Part shown: in pieces, positions 8,550-16,804 of the stretch | Numbering within the stretch: the first letter of the stretch is position 1 | Layout: every line of letters begins with the position of its first letter | NCBI RefSeq assembly: GCF_030450125.1 | Contig: NZ_CP123923.1 | Span: forward strand, 4,092,001 to 4,156,000 | DNA from: Streptomyces sp. WP-1 | GTDB lineage: Bacteria > Actinomycetota > Actinomycetes > Streptomycetales > Streptomycetaceae | DNA: 64,000 nt | Reading direction: 5' to 3' | Translations under genes and position numbers: made by a program | The notes under the pieces: generated by a model | What the model saw: the letters and a program-made list of their open reading frames with translations, nothing else | Database searches by the model: none | What the model was told of the DNA's origin: nothing

Positions 8550-9665
8550 TCAGGCGCCGTCGGGCTGGAAGAACGCGAGCATCTTCCGGGCGGCGCCCGG
8601 CGACGCCAGCATGTCCTGCATCCTCGCGGACATCCGGGCGGCGGCGCCGGTGCGTTCGAACATCTCGCGTTCGTATTCCGCGACGGCGGCGGGGAAGTCG
8701 TCGGGGTGCGCGGCCAGGGCGAGACCGAGCAGGGCGCCGTCGAGCAGGGCCATGTTGGCGCCCTGGCCCACCGGTGGCATCAGATGCGCGGCATCGCCGA
8801 GCAGGGTGACGTCCGGCGCCGCCGGCCAGGTCAGGCCGACCGGGAGGGCGGTGATCGAGCGCGGCACGATCACGTCGTCGCACGCCGCGATCAGCGCGGT
8901 GAACCGTGCGTCCCAGCCGGAGAGCAGGCCGGTCAGCCGTGCCCGGGCGGCGGCCGGGTCGTCGAACGGGATCCCGCTGGTGGCGAACCAGTCCTCGGCG
9001 GTGTTGTGGAAGCTGATGCCGATGCGCACGCGGCCGTCGCCGTTGCGCTGCGCCGCCAGGGATATCCCGTCGCCGAGCACCCAGTAGTTGCCGCGTCCGA
9101 CCATCGCCGCGAGGCCGGGGTGTGTGCGGTCGACGTCGGGGATGCCGACCTCGACGACGTTCTGGCCGATGTGCGCCGGGCGGGCGTCGGTGAGCAGCGC
9201 GCGGACCCGGGAGTTCGCGCCGTCCGCGCCGACCAGCAGGTCGTACGTGGCACTGCCGCCGTCGGCGAGGTCCAGCCGGCCGTTGCCGGCGGAGGTGAAC
9301 GCGTGACCCCAGCGGACCGTGTCGTCGGGGAGGGGGTCCAGCAGCAGATCGCGCAGGTCGGCGCGGTCGACCTCGGGCCGGTCGAGCGGGGCGTCGTCGG
9401 GTGTGTCCTCCTGGAGCAGGAGGGTGCCGTCCGGTTCGAGGAGGCGCATGTCCTGGCCCTCGCCCCGGGCGATCGCGTGGAACCGGTCGAGGAGACCGGC
9501 CTCGCGCAGCGCCCGCTGGCCGGAGTGGATGTCGAGCATGCCGCCCTGACCGCGCGCGCCGCGTGACGGCTCGCGTTCGTACACGACGGAGTCCATGCCG
9601 TGCACGTGCAGCACGCGGGCGAGAGCCAGGCCGCCGAGGCTGGCTCCGACGATGGCGATGGTCAT
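8550..9665 (-). CDS. FAD-dependent aromatic monooxygenase-like oxidoreductase
   Basis: A 371-residue flavoprotein of the PHBH/PheA group. The N-terminal Rossmann motif is GASLGG (residues 7-12), LVGADGANSRVR is the central DG motif, and LLGDAAHLMPPVGQGANMAL is the FAD-ribityl motif. Such enzymes hydroxylate aromatics or small lactone-type substrates with NAD(P)H and O2; the substrate is unknown. The ATG at 9665 has GAGAGG upstream. It is divergent from a TetR gene with an operator between them, so is probably the repressed target. Convergent with dnaB (24-bp gap). Confidence 0.85.
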   Translation of the reverse strand: MTIAIVGASLGGLALARVLHVHGMDSVVYEREPSRGARGQGGMLDIHSGQRALREAGLLDRFHAIARGEGQDMRLLEPDGTLLLQEDTPDDAPLDRPEVDRADLRDLLLDPLPDDTVRWGHAFTSAGNGRLDLADGGSATYDLLVGADGANSRVRALLTDARPAHIGQNVVEVGIPDVDRTHPGLAAMVGRGNYWVLGDGISLAAQRNGDGRVRIGISFHNTAEDWFATSGIPFDDPAAARARLTGLLSGWDARFTALIAACDDVIVPRSITALPVGLTWPAAPDVTLLGDAAHLMPPVGQGANMALLDGALLGLALAAHPDDFPAAVAEYEREMFERTGAAARMSARMQDMLASPGAARKMLAFFQPDGA

Positions 9666-9695
9666 GGTTGCCTCTCCCCGATACGGCGTACTGGT

Positions 9696-9727
9696 CGATA
9701 CACTGTATCGAGCGATGCTATGTATCG
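9696..9727. promoter_or_regulatory. Tandem TetR-type operator
   Basis: CGATACACTGTATCG (9696-9710) is a perfect 7-1-7 palindrome. Two bases later CGATGCTATGTATCG (9713-9727) repeats it imperfectly. The pair fills the 70-bp gap between the divergent FAD monooxygenase and tetR starts, as expected for a TetR repressor controlling both. Confidence 0.75.
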
Positions 9728-9735
9728 TTGGCGGC

Positions 9736-10446
9736 ATGTTGGTGTGGGAGAGGCCGGAGCCGCCGGACCGACCGGTGCCGGCCCCGCTGAACCGGGAACG
9801 CATCGTGCGAACGGCGATCCGGCTGGCCGACGCGGACGGCCTGGACGCGGTGTCGCTGCGCAAGGTCGCCACCGCGCTGGGTGTCGGGCCGATGCGGCTG
9901 TACAGCTACATCGCGGGCAAGGAGGAGCTGCTCGACCTGATGGTCGACGCGGCCTATGCCGAGATCCGGCCGACGGGAGACGGCTGGCGGGAGATGCTGC
10001 GCTCTCTTGCCGAAACCACCCGGCAGGTCGCCCACGCGCACGAATGGCTCGCCGATCTGCTCGGCGGCCGACCGCAGCTCGGCCCACACGCGCTGGCCAA
10101 CGGCGAGACCGTGGTGGCCCAGCTCGACGGCTTCGACCTGGACGACGCCATGCCGGTGGTCGCCGCGGTCAACGCGTATGTGATCGGCGCGGTGCGGCGG
10201 GAGATCGCCGAGCGGCGAGCCGAGCGGGCCGGCGGGATGGACGAGAGGCGCTGGCAGGCCTCACTCGGGCCCTACCTGAAGCGGACCTTCGCCACCGGCC
10301 GGTTCCCCTCGCTGGCCACGGTGGTGCGCGACGCCGCCCACCTGGACGCCGATCACACCTTCCGGATCGGCCTCGACTTCCTGCTCGACGGCATCGAGGC
10401 CCGCGTCTCAAGGCGACGTGCGGCCGAGGAGCCGGACCGGCCATAG
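9736..10446 (+). CDS. TetR-family transcriptional repressor
   Basis: A 236-residue regulator. The helix-turn-helix spans about residues 18-65 (NRERIVRTAIRLADADGLDA, then SLRKVATALGVGPMRLYSYI). The C-terminal ligand domain (from about 80) resembles the TetR class that binds polycyclic or aromatic ligands. The ATG at 9736 lies 9 bp after the tandem operator. It likely represses itself and the divergent monooxygenase. Confidence 0.85.
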   Translation: MLVWERPEPPDRPVPAPLNRERIVRTAIRLADADGLDAVSLRKVATALGVGPMRLYSYIAGKEELLDLMVDAAYAEIRPTGDGWREMLRSLAETTRQVAHAHEWLADLLGGRPQLGPHALANGETVVAQLDGFDLDDAMPVVAAVNAYVIGAVRREIAERRAERAGGMDERRWQASLGPYLKRTFATGRFPSLATVVRDAAHLDADHTFRIGLDFLLDGIEARVSRRRAAEEPDRP

Positions 10447-10502
10447 TCGGCGAGAGCATTTGATGCCACACAACCTGACCTAGGTGCGCCGAAACTGAGA
10501 GA

Positions 10503-10736
10503 GTGTCACGGAAGGCCGTGGGCCCCTGCATCTTCGGTCGGGTGCCCCGTCGCATCGTGCTCGTCTCCGGGGCGCCCGGGGCCGGGAAGACCACCCTGGC
10601 GCTACCGCTGTCGGCAGAACTCCGTTTCCCGATGCTGTCCGAGGTCCACACGGTGGACACCACTCGCCGCACTGATCCGTCCGGCATGGCGGTCCAGGTG
10701 CGTGAGGCGTTCGACCGGTACACGGCACGACCGTGA
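10503..10736 (+). pseudogene. Remnant of a P-loop kinase/AAA-type protein
   Basis: A 77-residue frame with a clear Walker A (GAPGAGKTT, residues 24-32), then only about 20 residues before a tail (TVDTTRRTDPSGMAVQVREA) that looks like the C-terminal end of nucleotide-kinase-like proteins. The central 100 or so residues of a functional P-loop enzyme are missing, consistent with an internal in-frame deletion. GTG start; poor ribosome site. Confidence 0.5.
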
Positions 10737-10878
10737 GGTGGGCTCTTCGGCCGAGCCGTGAGGTTGTGAAGGAGACGGGCGGGCGTACGGTGCGATGCCT
10801 GTCGCAGGGCCCGCCCGACCTGTCGCAGGCGTCGGAAATGGATTCGACGCACGGCGTTCCAGCAGGTGGACTGGGGGA

Positions 10879-12264
10879 ATGACGACTTCACAGGATGCGC
10901 TGCTCCCGGGGACCCAGCGCGCGCTGCTGCACAGGATCGCCGTCGCGCAGAGCGAGGGGCGGGCGCCGTCGTTGGTCGCCGCCGTGGTGCGTGGCGGGCA
11001 GACCGTGTGGCACGGGGCGCGTAGTTCGGTGGACGGGCACGCGCCGGACGAGAACGTGCAGTACCGGATCGGCTCGATCACCAAGACCTTCACGGCCGTA
11101 CTGGTGATGCGGCTGCGCGACGAGGGCGTCCTCGACCTCGGCGATCCGCTGGACAAGCATCTGCCGGGCACCGGCGTGGGGGAGGCCACGATCGCCGAAC
11201 TGCTCGCGCACACCTCCGGGGTGGCGGCCGAGTCGCCCGGGCCCTGGTGGGAGCGGACACCGGGCTCCCTGCGGCCCGAACTCGCCGATGTGCTCGGCGA
11301 ACAGCCCCTGCTGCACCCCGCGGGCCGTCTGCACCACTACTCCAACACCGGCTACACGGTGCTCGGCGCGCTGGTGGAGGAACTGCGCGGCGCCCCCTGG
11401 GAGGAAGTGCTGCGCCGGGAGATCCTCGAACCGCTCGGCCTGCACCGCACCACCGCCCGGCCGGAGGCCCCGCACGCGGGCGGCTGGGCGGTGCACCCGT
11501 GGGCCGACGCCCTGCTGCCGGAACCGGTGGAGGACCTCGGCCGGATGGCGTCCGCCGGCCAACTGTGGTCGACCACGGGGGACCTGGCGAAGTTCGCGGT
11601 GTTCCTGGCCCACGGCGACGAGCGGGTGCTCGGCGCGGAGTCGGTGCGCGAGATGCGGACCCCGGCCGCGCCTGCCGAGGCCGCCGATGTGGTGGACGGT
11701 GTCACCTATGGCCTCGGCTTGCAGCTCCACGCCCGTGACGGACACCTGCTGTTCGGCCACTCCGGTTCGCTGCCCGGCTTCCTGGCGAACCTCACCATCA
11801 GCCTGGAGGACGACGTGGCCGCGGTGGTGCTCACCAACTGCACCAGCGGGCCGTCCCTGGGCGCGGTGGGCGACGACCTCGTACGGATCGTCGCCGAGGC
11901 GGAACCCCGTATCCCCGAGCCCTGGCGCCCGCTGCGTGCGGTCGACCCGGCGGTGCTGGAGCTGGCCGGGCAGTGGTACTGGGGGACCGGTGCCTTCGGC
12001 CTGCGGGTGACGGCCGACGGTCACCTCTCGCTCGGCCCGCTGACCGGCGGCGGCCGTGGGTCCCGCTTCCGGCCGAACGGCGACGGCACCTGGACGGGTC
12101 TGGAGGACTACTACGCCGGGGAGCTGCTGCGGCCCGTACGGCGGCCGGACGGCTCCCTGAGCCACCTCGACCTCGGCTCGTTCGTGTTCACCCGGCAGCC
12201 GTACGACCCCGAGGCGCCGGTGCCGGGCGGCGTGGACCCGCAGGGCTGGCGGGGCGTCGACTAG
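10879..12264 (+). CDS. Serine beta-lactamase-fold hydrolase (class C/DD-peptidase type)
   Basis: A 461-residue protein. SITK (S66, K69) is the SxxK active site, YSN (Y154, N156) the second motif, and FGHSGSLPG supplies the HxG third motif. A C-terminal beta domain (after about 345) is typical of esterase/peptidase relatives. No signal peptide is visible, so a cytoplasmic esterase or D-aminopeptidase is more likely than a secreted resistance enzyme. It ends 14 bp before a large palindromic terminator shared with the convergent GNAT. Confidence 0.85.
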   Translation: MTTSQDALLPGTQRALLHRIAVAQSEGRAPSLVAAVVRGGQTVWHGARSSVDGHAPDENVQYRIGSITKTFTAVLVMRLRDEGVLDLGDPLDKHLPGTGVGEATIAELLAHTSGVAAESPGPWWERTPGSLRPELADVLGEQPLLHPAGRLHHYSNTGYTVLGALVEELRGAPWEEVLRREILEPLGLHRTTARPEAPHAGGWAVHPWADALLPEPVEDLGRMASAGQLWSTTGDLAKFAVFLAHGDERVLGAESVREMRTPAAPAEAADVVDGVTYGLGLQLHARDGHLLFGHSGSLPGFLANLTISLEDDVAAVVLTNCTSGPSLGAVGDDLVRIVAEAEPRIPEPWRPLRAVDPAVLELAGQWYWGTGAFGLRVTADGHLSLGPLTGGGRGSRFRPNGDGTWTGLEDYYAGELLRPVRRPDGSLSHLDLGSFVFTRQPYDPEAPVPGGVDPQGWRGVD

Positions 12265-12278
12265 TCCGAAGGCGGAAG

Positions 12279-12320
12279 GGGGTGCATCGGGTGTTTCACG
12301 TGAAACACCCGATGCACCCC
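12279..12320. terminator. 42-bp perfect palindrome: shared terminator
   Basis: Positions 12279-12299 and 12300-12320 are exact reverse complements (21-bp arms, no loop). In RNA the stem can extend further by G-U and A-U pairs into the flanking AAG/TTT runs. It lies between the convergent beta-lactamase-fold and GNAT genes and has a short T-run on each side, so it can terminate both. Its centre is a parS site. Confidence 0.75.
12293..12306. other. parS: parS site 2 (exact, inside the terminator)
   Basis: GTTTCACGTGAAAC exactly at the centre of the 42-bp palindrome. Confidence 0.92.
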
Positions 12321-12359
12321 TTTCTCGTCGTCCGCTCCCCGTCGTGGGAGCGGAGTTCG

Positions 12360-12812
12360 TCAGAGGCGCAGCTTGAAGCCCTCGTGCGACGCGGTGAACC
12401 CCAGCCGCTCGTAGAAGCGGTGGGCGTCCGGACGCTTCTTGTCGGACGTCAGCTGCACCAGCACGCAGTCGAGCCGCCGGGCCGTGTCGACGGCCCACTG
12501 GATCAGCTCGGTGCCCAGCCCGCTGCCCCGCTCGTCCGCGTGGATGCGCACGGCCTCGATCAGCGCGCGGGTCGCGCCCCGGTGGGACAGCCCGGGGATG
12601 ATCGTGAGCTGGAGGGTGCCGATCACCCGGCCGTCGCGCACGGCGACGACGAGGTGCTGGTTCGGATCCGTCTCCAGCCGCTTCAGCGCCGCCCGGTACG
12701 GGGCCAGGTCGCCGGGAGACTCCCGCTGCGCGCCCAGTGGATCGTCGGCGAGCATCGCGACGATCGCCGGAAGGTCGTCCTCGGCCGCGGCCCGTATTTC
12801 AAGATCTCCCAT
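12360..12812 (-). CDS. GNAT-family N-acetyltransferase
   Basis: A 150-residue single-domain acetyltransferase. ALIEAVRIHADERGSGLGTE (about 85-104) contains the acetyl-CoA pyrophosphate loop (RGSGLG), and AHRFYERLGF near 130-139 is the usual C-terminal motif. The substrate is unknown. It lies 9 bp downstream of the MarR gene and is probably co-transcribed with it. Confidence 0.88.
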   Translation of the reverse strand: MGDLEIRAAAEDDLPAIVAMLADDPLGAQRESPGDLAPYRAALKRLETDPNQHLVVAVRDGRVIGTLQLTIIPGLSHRGATRALIEAVRIHADERGSGLGTELIQWAVDTARRLDCVLVQLTSDKKRPDAHRFYERLGFTASHEGFKLRL

Positions 12813-12821
12813 GACCGCACC

Positions 12822-13280
12822 CTATGCGGGGACGTTCAGCGACTCCACCGCCCGTACCAGCGGCGCCAGTTCGGGGTTCTGGGAAGCACTGTCCAGGGCC
12901 TCGCGCAGGGCGCCGTCATTGGTGGGGCGTGCCTCTTCGAGGAGCCGCAGGCCCGCCTCGGTGACGTTGGTGTAGATGCCGCGCCGGTCGGTGGGGCACA
13001 GATAGCGCTCCAGCAGACCGCGGTCCTCCAGGCGGGTCACCAGGCGCGTGGTGGCGCTCTGGCTGAGGACGACCGCCTCGGCGACCTGCTTCATCTGCAG
13101 ATGCCCGCCCTCGCCGTCGTGCTGCCGGCTCAGCACGTCGAGCAGTGAGTACTCACGCACGCTGAGGTCGTGCCCGGCCTGGAGGGCGCGCTCGATGTGC
13201 GCCTCGATCCGGCCGTGCAGCGCAGAGAGGGCGCACCAGCCCTGGGCGAGGGCGGTGAGCGCGGGGTCCGTCGCAGTCAT
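12822..13280 (-). CDS. MarR-family transcriptional regulator
   Basis: A 152-residue winged-helix regulator. The recognition region (MKQVAEAVVLSQSATTRLVTR, about 63-83) and the wing (RRGIYTNVTEAG) are clear. The start at 13280 gives the usual family length. It is divergent from an MFS exporter with an inverted repeat between, a common efflux-pump repressor arrangement. Confidence 0.9.
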   Translation of the reverse strand: MTATDPALTALAQGWCALSALHGRIEAHIERALQAGHDLSVREYSLLDVLSRQHDGEGGHLQMKQVAEAVVLSQSATTRLVTRLEDRGLLERYLCPTDRRGIYTNVTEAGLRLLEEARPTNDGALREALDSASQNPELAPLVRAVESLNVPA

Positions 13281-13344
13281 GGGCGTTCTCCTCCGTCTCG
13301 GAGTGGTTGTTCCCAGGGTAGACCACTGCCCGCAATAGACAGCT

Positions 13345-13369
13345 CTTGCATTTAAAGCGCGTCTGCAAG
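13345..13369. promoter_or_regulatory. Candidate MarR operator
   Basis: CTTGCA (13345-13350) and TGCAAG (13364-13369) form an inverted repeat with a 13-bp, relatively AT-rich centre in the marR-MFS divergent spacer. Related TGCAA sequence recurs near 13393. Confidence 0.5.
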
Positions 13370-13424
13370 TATTGTCAGGGCACGCAAAGCGCTCATGCAA
13401 TCTTCTGGGAAGGTGTACCCCCAC

Positions 13425-14636
13425 ATGCCTCTCGCGCTTCTGGCCCTCGCGATCGGGGCCTTCGGAATCGGCACCACGGAGTTCGTGATCATGGGCTTGC
13501 TGCCCGAGGTCGCGGGCGACTTCGGCGTCTCCATCCCCACGGCCGGCCTGCTCGTGACCGGCTACGCCCTCGGCGTGGTGATCGGCGCCCCGCTGATGAC
13601 CGTGCTCGGCACCAGGATCCCGCGCAAGCGGATGCTGATGCTGCTGATGGGTCTCTTCATCGCCGGGAACCTGCTCTCCGCCCTCGCCCCCGCCTTCGCG
13701 GTCATGGTGATCGGACGGGTGATCGCCTCGCTCGCCCACGGTGCCTTCTTCGGCATCGGTTCGGTCGTCGCCGCCGAGCTGGTCGCGCCCCAGAAGAAGG
13801 CCGGCGCCATCGCCATGATGTTCACCGGCCTGACGGTCGCCAATGTCGTCGGCGTCCCGCTGGGCACGCTGATCGGCCAGCACGTCGGCTGGCGCGTCAC
13901 CTTCGCGGTCGTCGCCGGGCTCGGCGTGCTCGGGCTCGCCGGTATCGCCAAGCTGGTGCCCGACCTGCCCCGGCCCGAGGGCGTGCACCTGCGTCATGAG
14001 CTGGCCGCCTTCAAGAACGCCCAGGTCCTGCTCGCCATGGCGATGACCGTCCTCGGCTTCGGCGGCGTCTTCGCGGCGGTCACCTACATCGCGCCGATGA
14101 TGACCCATGTCGCCGGCTTCGCCGACGGCTCGGTCACCTGGCTGCTGGTCCTGTTCGGCCTCGGCATGGTCGGCGGCAACCTCGTCGGCGGCAGGTTCGC
14201 CGACCGCGCCCTGATGCCGATGCTCTACCTCTCGCTCGGCGCCCTGGCCGTCGTCCTCGCCCTCTTCACGCTGACCGCCCACAACAAGATCGCGGCCGCC
14301 GTGACCATCGCCCTGATCGGCGCCCTCGGCTTCGCCACCGTCCCGCCGCTGCAGAAGCGCGTCCTCGACCACGCCCACGGCGCGCCGACGCTCGCCTCGG
14401 CCGTGAACATCGGCGCCTTCAACCTGGGCAACGCCCTCTCCGCCTGGCTCGGCGGCCTGGTGATCTCGGCCGGCCTCGGCTACACGGCCCCCAACTGGGT
14501 CGGTGCCGCGCTCGCCGCGGCCGCCCTGGTCCTCGCCGTCCTCTCGGCCGCCCTGGAGCGCCGCGAGGCCCCGCACGGCGCCACCGCGCCCGCCTCCGCC
14601 GCGCCCGCCGACCGGCCCGCCGCAGTCCACCACTGA
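13425..14636 (+). CDS. MFS exporter of the DHA1 drug-efflux type
   Basis: A 403-residue transporter with 12 hydrophobic segments. GIGTTEFVIMGLLPEVAGDF near the N-terminus is typical of AraJ/YdhP-like DHA1 permeases; TGYALGVVIGAPLM is TM2 and GTRIPRKRMLML the motif-A-like loop. It probably exports drugs or sugars/arabinose-type solutes by proton antiport. The ATG at 13425 (MPLALL) is preferred over one 10 codons upstream because GGAAGGTG precedes it. It is likely controlled by the divergent MarR protein. Confidence 0.85.
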   Translation: MPLALLALAIGAFGIGTTEFVIMGLLPEVAGDFGVSIPTAGLLVTGYALGVVIGAPLMTVLGTRIPRKRMLMLLMGLFIAGNLLSALAPAFAVMVIGRVIASLAHGAFFGIGSVVAAELVAPQKKAGAIAMMFTGLTVANVVGVPLGTLIGQHVGWRVTFAVVAGLGVLGLAGIAKLVPDLPRPEGVHLRHELAAFKNAQVLLAMAMTVLGFGGVFAAVTYIAPMMTHVAGFADGSVTWLLVLFGLGMVGGNLVGGRFADRALMPMLYLSLGALAVVLALFTLTAHNKIAAAVTIALIGALGFATVPPLQKRVLDHAHGAPTLASAVNIGAFNLGNALSAWLGGLVISAGLGYTAPNWVGAALAAAALVLAVLSAALERREAPHGATAPASAAPADRPAAVHH

Positions 14637-14743
14637 GCCCCCGCGGGCCGCAGCCACTCGCGGCCCGCGGCCACCCGCACCGAACCACGATGCGGCTCCC
14701 GCACAGCGACACCCCTCACCGCAACACCCGAGGAGAACCTTCC

Positions 14744-15163
14744 ATGAGCACCACCGCCGTCGCCCCGCTCACCACCGAGGACGCCGAACTGCTCGTCGCC
14801 ACGGCCCGCCGGGCGGCCGAGCAGGCGGGAGTCACCGTCAGCGTCACCGTCCTGGACGCCGGCGGTCATCTGCTCGCCTTCCGCCGGGACGACCGGGCGG
14901 TGCTGATCTCCGGCGAGACCAGCACCCGCAAGGCCTACACCGCGCTCCAGCTGAACGCCCCCACCGCCGACCTGGTCGACGCCGTCCAGCCGGGCGGTCT
15001 CTTCCACACGCTGCCCACGGCTCTCGACCGGCCGCTGCTGTTCATCGCGGGCGGCGTCCCCGTCCACCGCGACGGCCGGCTGATCGGCGCGGTCGGCGTC
15101 GGTGGCGGCGCCCCGGAGCAGGACCACGGCTTCGCCACCGCTGCCGTACAGGCCCTCGCCTGA
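14744..15163 (+). CDS. GlcG/HbpS-family protein
   Basis: A 139-residue DUF336-type protein (TEDAELLVATARRAAEQAGV, then VTVLDAGGHLLAFRRDD, and the C-terminal GAVGVGGGAPEQD). Family members include the haem-binding HbpS of Streptomyces and GlcG. No signal peptide is seen, so it should be cytoplasmic. It has GAGGAGA upstream and follows the MFS gene by 107 bp in the same direction, so may share its regulation. Confidence 0.8.
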   Translation: MSTTAVAPLTTEDAELLVATARRAAEQAGVTVSVTVLDAGGHLLAFRRDDRAVLISGETSTRKAYTALQLNAPTADLVDAVQPGGLFHTLPTALDRPLLFIAGGVPVHRDGRLIGAVGVGGGAPEQDHGFATAAVQALA

Positions 15164-15183
15164 TCAACCGGCCCGCACCGGAC

Positions 15184-15216
15184 ACAGGCCCCGCCGCTTC
15201 GAGTGACGGGGCCTGT
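15184..15216. terminator. Terminator after the GlcG-like gene
   Basis: ACAGGCCCCG (15184-15193) and CGGGGCCTGT (15207-15216) form a perfect 10-bp stem with a 13-nt loop between convergent genes. Confidence 0.7.
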
Positions 15217-15220
15217 CGGC

Positions 15221-15286
15221 GTCGTACGGCGGCGCGGTCGTACGGGTGGCACGGTCGTACGACCGCACACGGCGTCGTACGACGCC
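15221..15286. repeat. Four copies of GTCGTACG
   Basis: GTCGTACG occurs at 15221, 15237, 15254 and 15274. The last two are parts of 14-bp palindromes (CGGTCGTACGACCG and GCGTCGTACGACGC). Spacing is 16, 17 and 20 bp. They fill the rest of the spacer up to the GNAT stop codon. Confidence 0.6.
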
Positions 15287-16153
15287 TCAGCCGGCGGCCA
15301 CCGTCAGCGGGGCGAACCGGCGGGTCCAGTCGCCCGGCAGCTCCGCGATGCGGTACGCCATCACGGAGTTGTACGTCACCGAGGCCAGCCCCCGGGCCTT
15401 GGCCCAGGCCCGCAACTCCTCGTGGCGTACGTCGATGTCGGTGCGCAGCGGGCGGTCCGTGCCGGCCGCCAGCGAGGCGATCAGCGCCTGGGCGGTCTCC
15501 GTGTCCCGGGCGATCAGCGGGCCGACGACATGGTTGTCCATATTGGGCCACGCGGCCGCGTACCCGATGATCCGGCCGTCCTCCTCGGCCACCCGCAGTT
15601 GGTCCGCGAAGGCCGGCAGCCGGGCGATGAGCGGTGTCCGGTCGGCGCCGAACACCTCCTCGTCCACACGCAGCATCCGGGGAAGATCCTCGGCGGTCGC
15701 GGCCCGCGTCCTGACCCCGACGTCCGGGCCGCCGGGAGTGAAACGGCCCCTGAGCATCTCCGCCCGGCCGGTCACCTTGAAGCCCAGCTCCTCGTACAGG
15801 GGGCGGCCGTTCTCCGTGGCGTACAGGGTCAGCGGGGTGCCGTCCATCGTGGACACCACATGCCGCATCAAGCGACGGCCTACACCCCGGCGGGCGTGGC
15901 GTTCGGCGACCAGGACCATGCCGACGGCGCCGAGTTCCGGTTGTCCCCAGGAGCCGTACTCGGTGATGACGCACGCGGCGACGAGACCGCCCTGAGGGTC
16001 GTCGATGCCGAAGCCGCGCCCGGCGGTGAGGAGGAAGCCCCACTTGTGTTCCTCGCGTGGCCACCCCCGGTCCTCGGACAGGTCGGCGCAGGCGGTGAGA
16101 TCGCGCAGCGTCAGACGACGGATGGGCAGTGCGTCGAGGGAAGGAGTTGGCAC
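15287..16153 (-). CDS. Tandem-GNAT acetyltransferase
   Basis: A 288-residue protein with two GNAT-like halves. The first holds ERHARRGVGRRLMRHVV (acetyl-CoA loop RRGVGR) and NGRPLYEELGF. The second has a degenerate fold around RVAEEDGRIIGYAAA. The GTG at 16153 is chosen because upstream in-frame sequence is non-conserved and runs through the parS site; the ribosome site is weak. The substrate is unknown. Confidence 0.75.
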   Translation of the reverse strand: MPTPSLDALPIRRLTLRDLTACADLSEDRGWPREEHKWGFLLTAGRGFGIDDPQGGLVAACVITEYGSWGQPELGAVGMVLVAERHARRGVGRRLMRHVVSTMDGTPLTLYATENGRPLYEELGFKVTGRAEMLRGRFTPGGPDVGVRTRAATAEDLPRMLRVDEEVFGADRTPLIARLPAFADQLRVAEEDGRIIGYAAAWPNMDNHVVGPLIARDTETAQALIASLAAGTDRPLRTDIDVRHEELRAWAKARGLASVTYNSVMAYRIAELPGDWTRRFAPLTVAAG

Positions 16154-16193
16154 GCACGTCAGGCTGTCCGAAGCAGACCCCCGCCGTCCACCC

Positions 16194-16207
16194 GTTTCAC
16201 GTGAAAC
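16194..16207. other. parS: parS site 3 (exact)
   Basis: Exact GTTTCACGTGAAAC in the 88-bp spacer between the Nudix gene end and the GNAT start. Confidence 0.92.
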
Positions 16208-16241
16208 ATCGCTCCGTCGGCCACCCGGCCGAACACGCCTG

Positions 16242-16724
16242 CTATCCCAGGTCGGGGGCGTGCATGGCGCGTACCCCCTCGATGTTGCCGTCCAGATAGT
16301 GCCGCAGCGACAGCGGGACGAGATGGACGGACGCGATGCCGACGCGGGTGAACGGGACGCGGACGATCTCGTACTCGCCCGCCGGCTCCTCCACCTCCGG
16401 GCCATGGCGCAGGGACGGGTCCATGGACGCCAGTCGGCAGACGAAGAAGTGCTGCACCTTCACGCCGGTCGCGCCGCCGTCCTCGCCGATGTGCTCCACG
16501 GTGTCCACGAAACACGGCACCACATCGCTGATCTTGGCGCCCAGTTCCTCGTACACCTCCCGGTGCAGGGCGTCCACGACGGTCGAGTCCTCGGGATCGA
16601 CCCCGCCTCCGGGGGTCACCCAGTAGGGATCCACGCCGGGCTTGGTGCGCTTGATCAGGATCAGGTCGTCGCCGTCCAGCAGAACGGCACGGGCGGTGCG
16701 CTTGACCACGGGTCGGACGGTCAT
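16242..16724 (-). CDS. Nudix hydrolase
   Basis: A 160-residue Nudix-fold protein. The Nudix box around residues 40-62 reads GVDPEDS, seven residues, then REVYEELGA. The catalytic REVxEE core is intact, but the first glutamate of Gx5Ex7REUxEExGU is serine here. These enzymes hydrolyse nucleoside diphosphate-linked compounds; the substrate is unknown. The start at 16724 has no clear ribosome site. A parS variant lies 22 nt upstream, and an in-frame ATG beyond it (16766) would translate the parS. Confidence 0.82.
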   Translation of the reverse strand: MTVRPVVKRTARAVLLDGDDLILIKRTKPGVDPYWVTPGGGVDPEDSTVVDALHREVYEELGAKISDVVPCFVDTVEHIGEDGGATGVKVQHFFVCRLASMDPSLRHGPEVEEPAGEYEIVRVPFTRVGIASVHLVPLSLRHYLDGNIEGVRAMHAPDLG

Positions 16725-16745
16725 GGGAGAAATGTGGCCCGGCTG

Positions 16746-16759
16746 GTTCCACGTGAAAC
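16746..16759. other. parS: parS site 4 (one change)
   Basis: GTTCCACGTGAAAC, one base from the exact palindrome, just upstream of the Nudix gene. Confidence 0.8.
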
Positions 16760-16804
16760 ATCGCAAAGCGGAACCGGTTGAACGCGCTGTGTGGTGCCGG
16801 GTCG

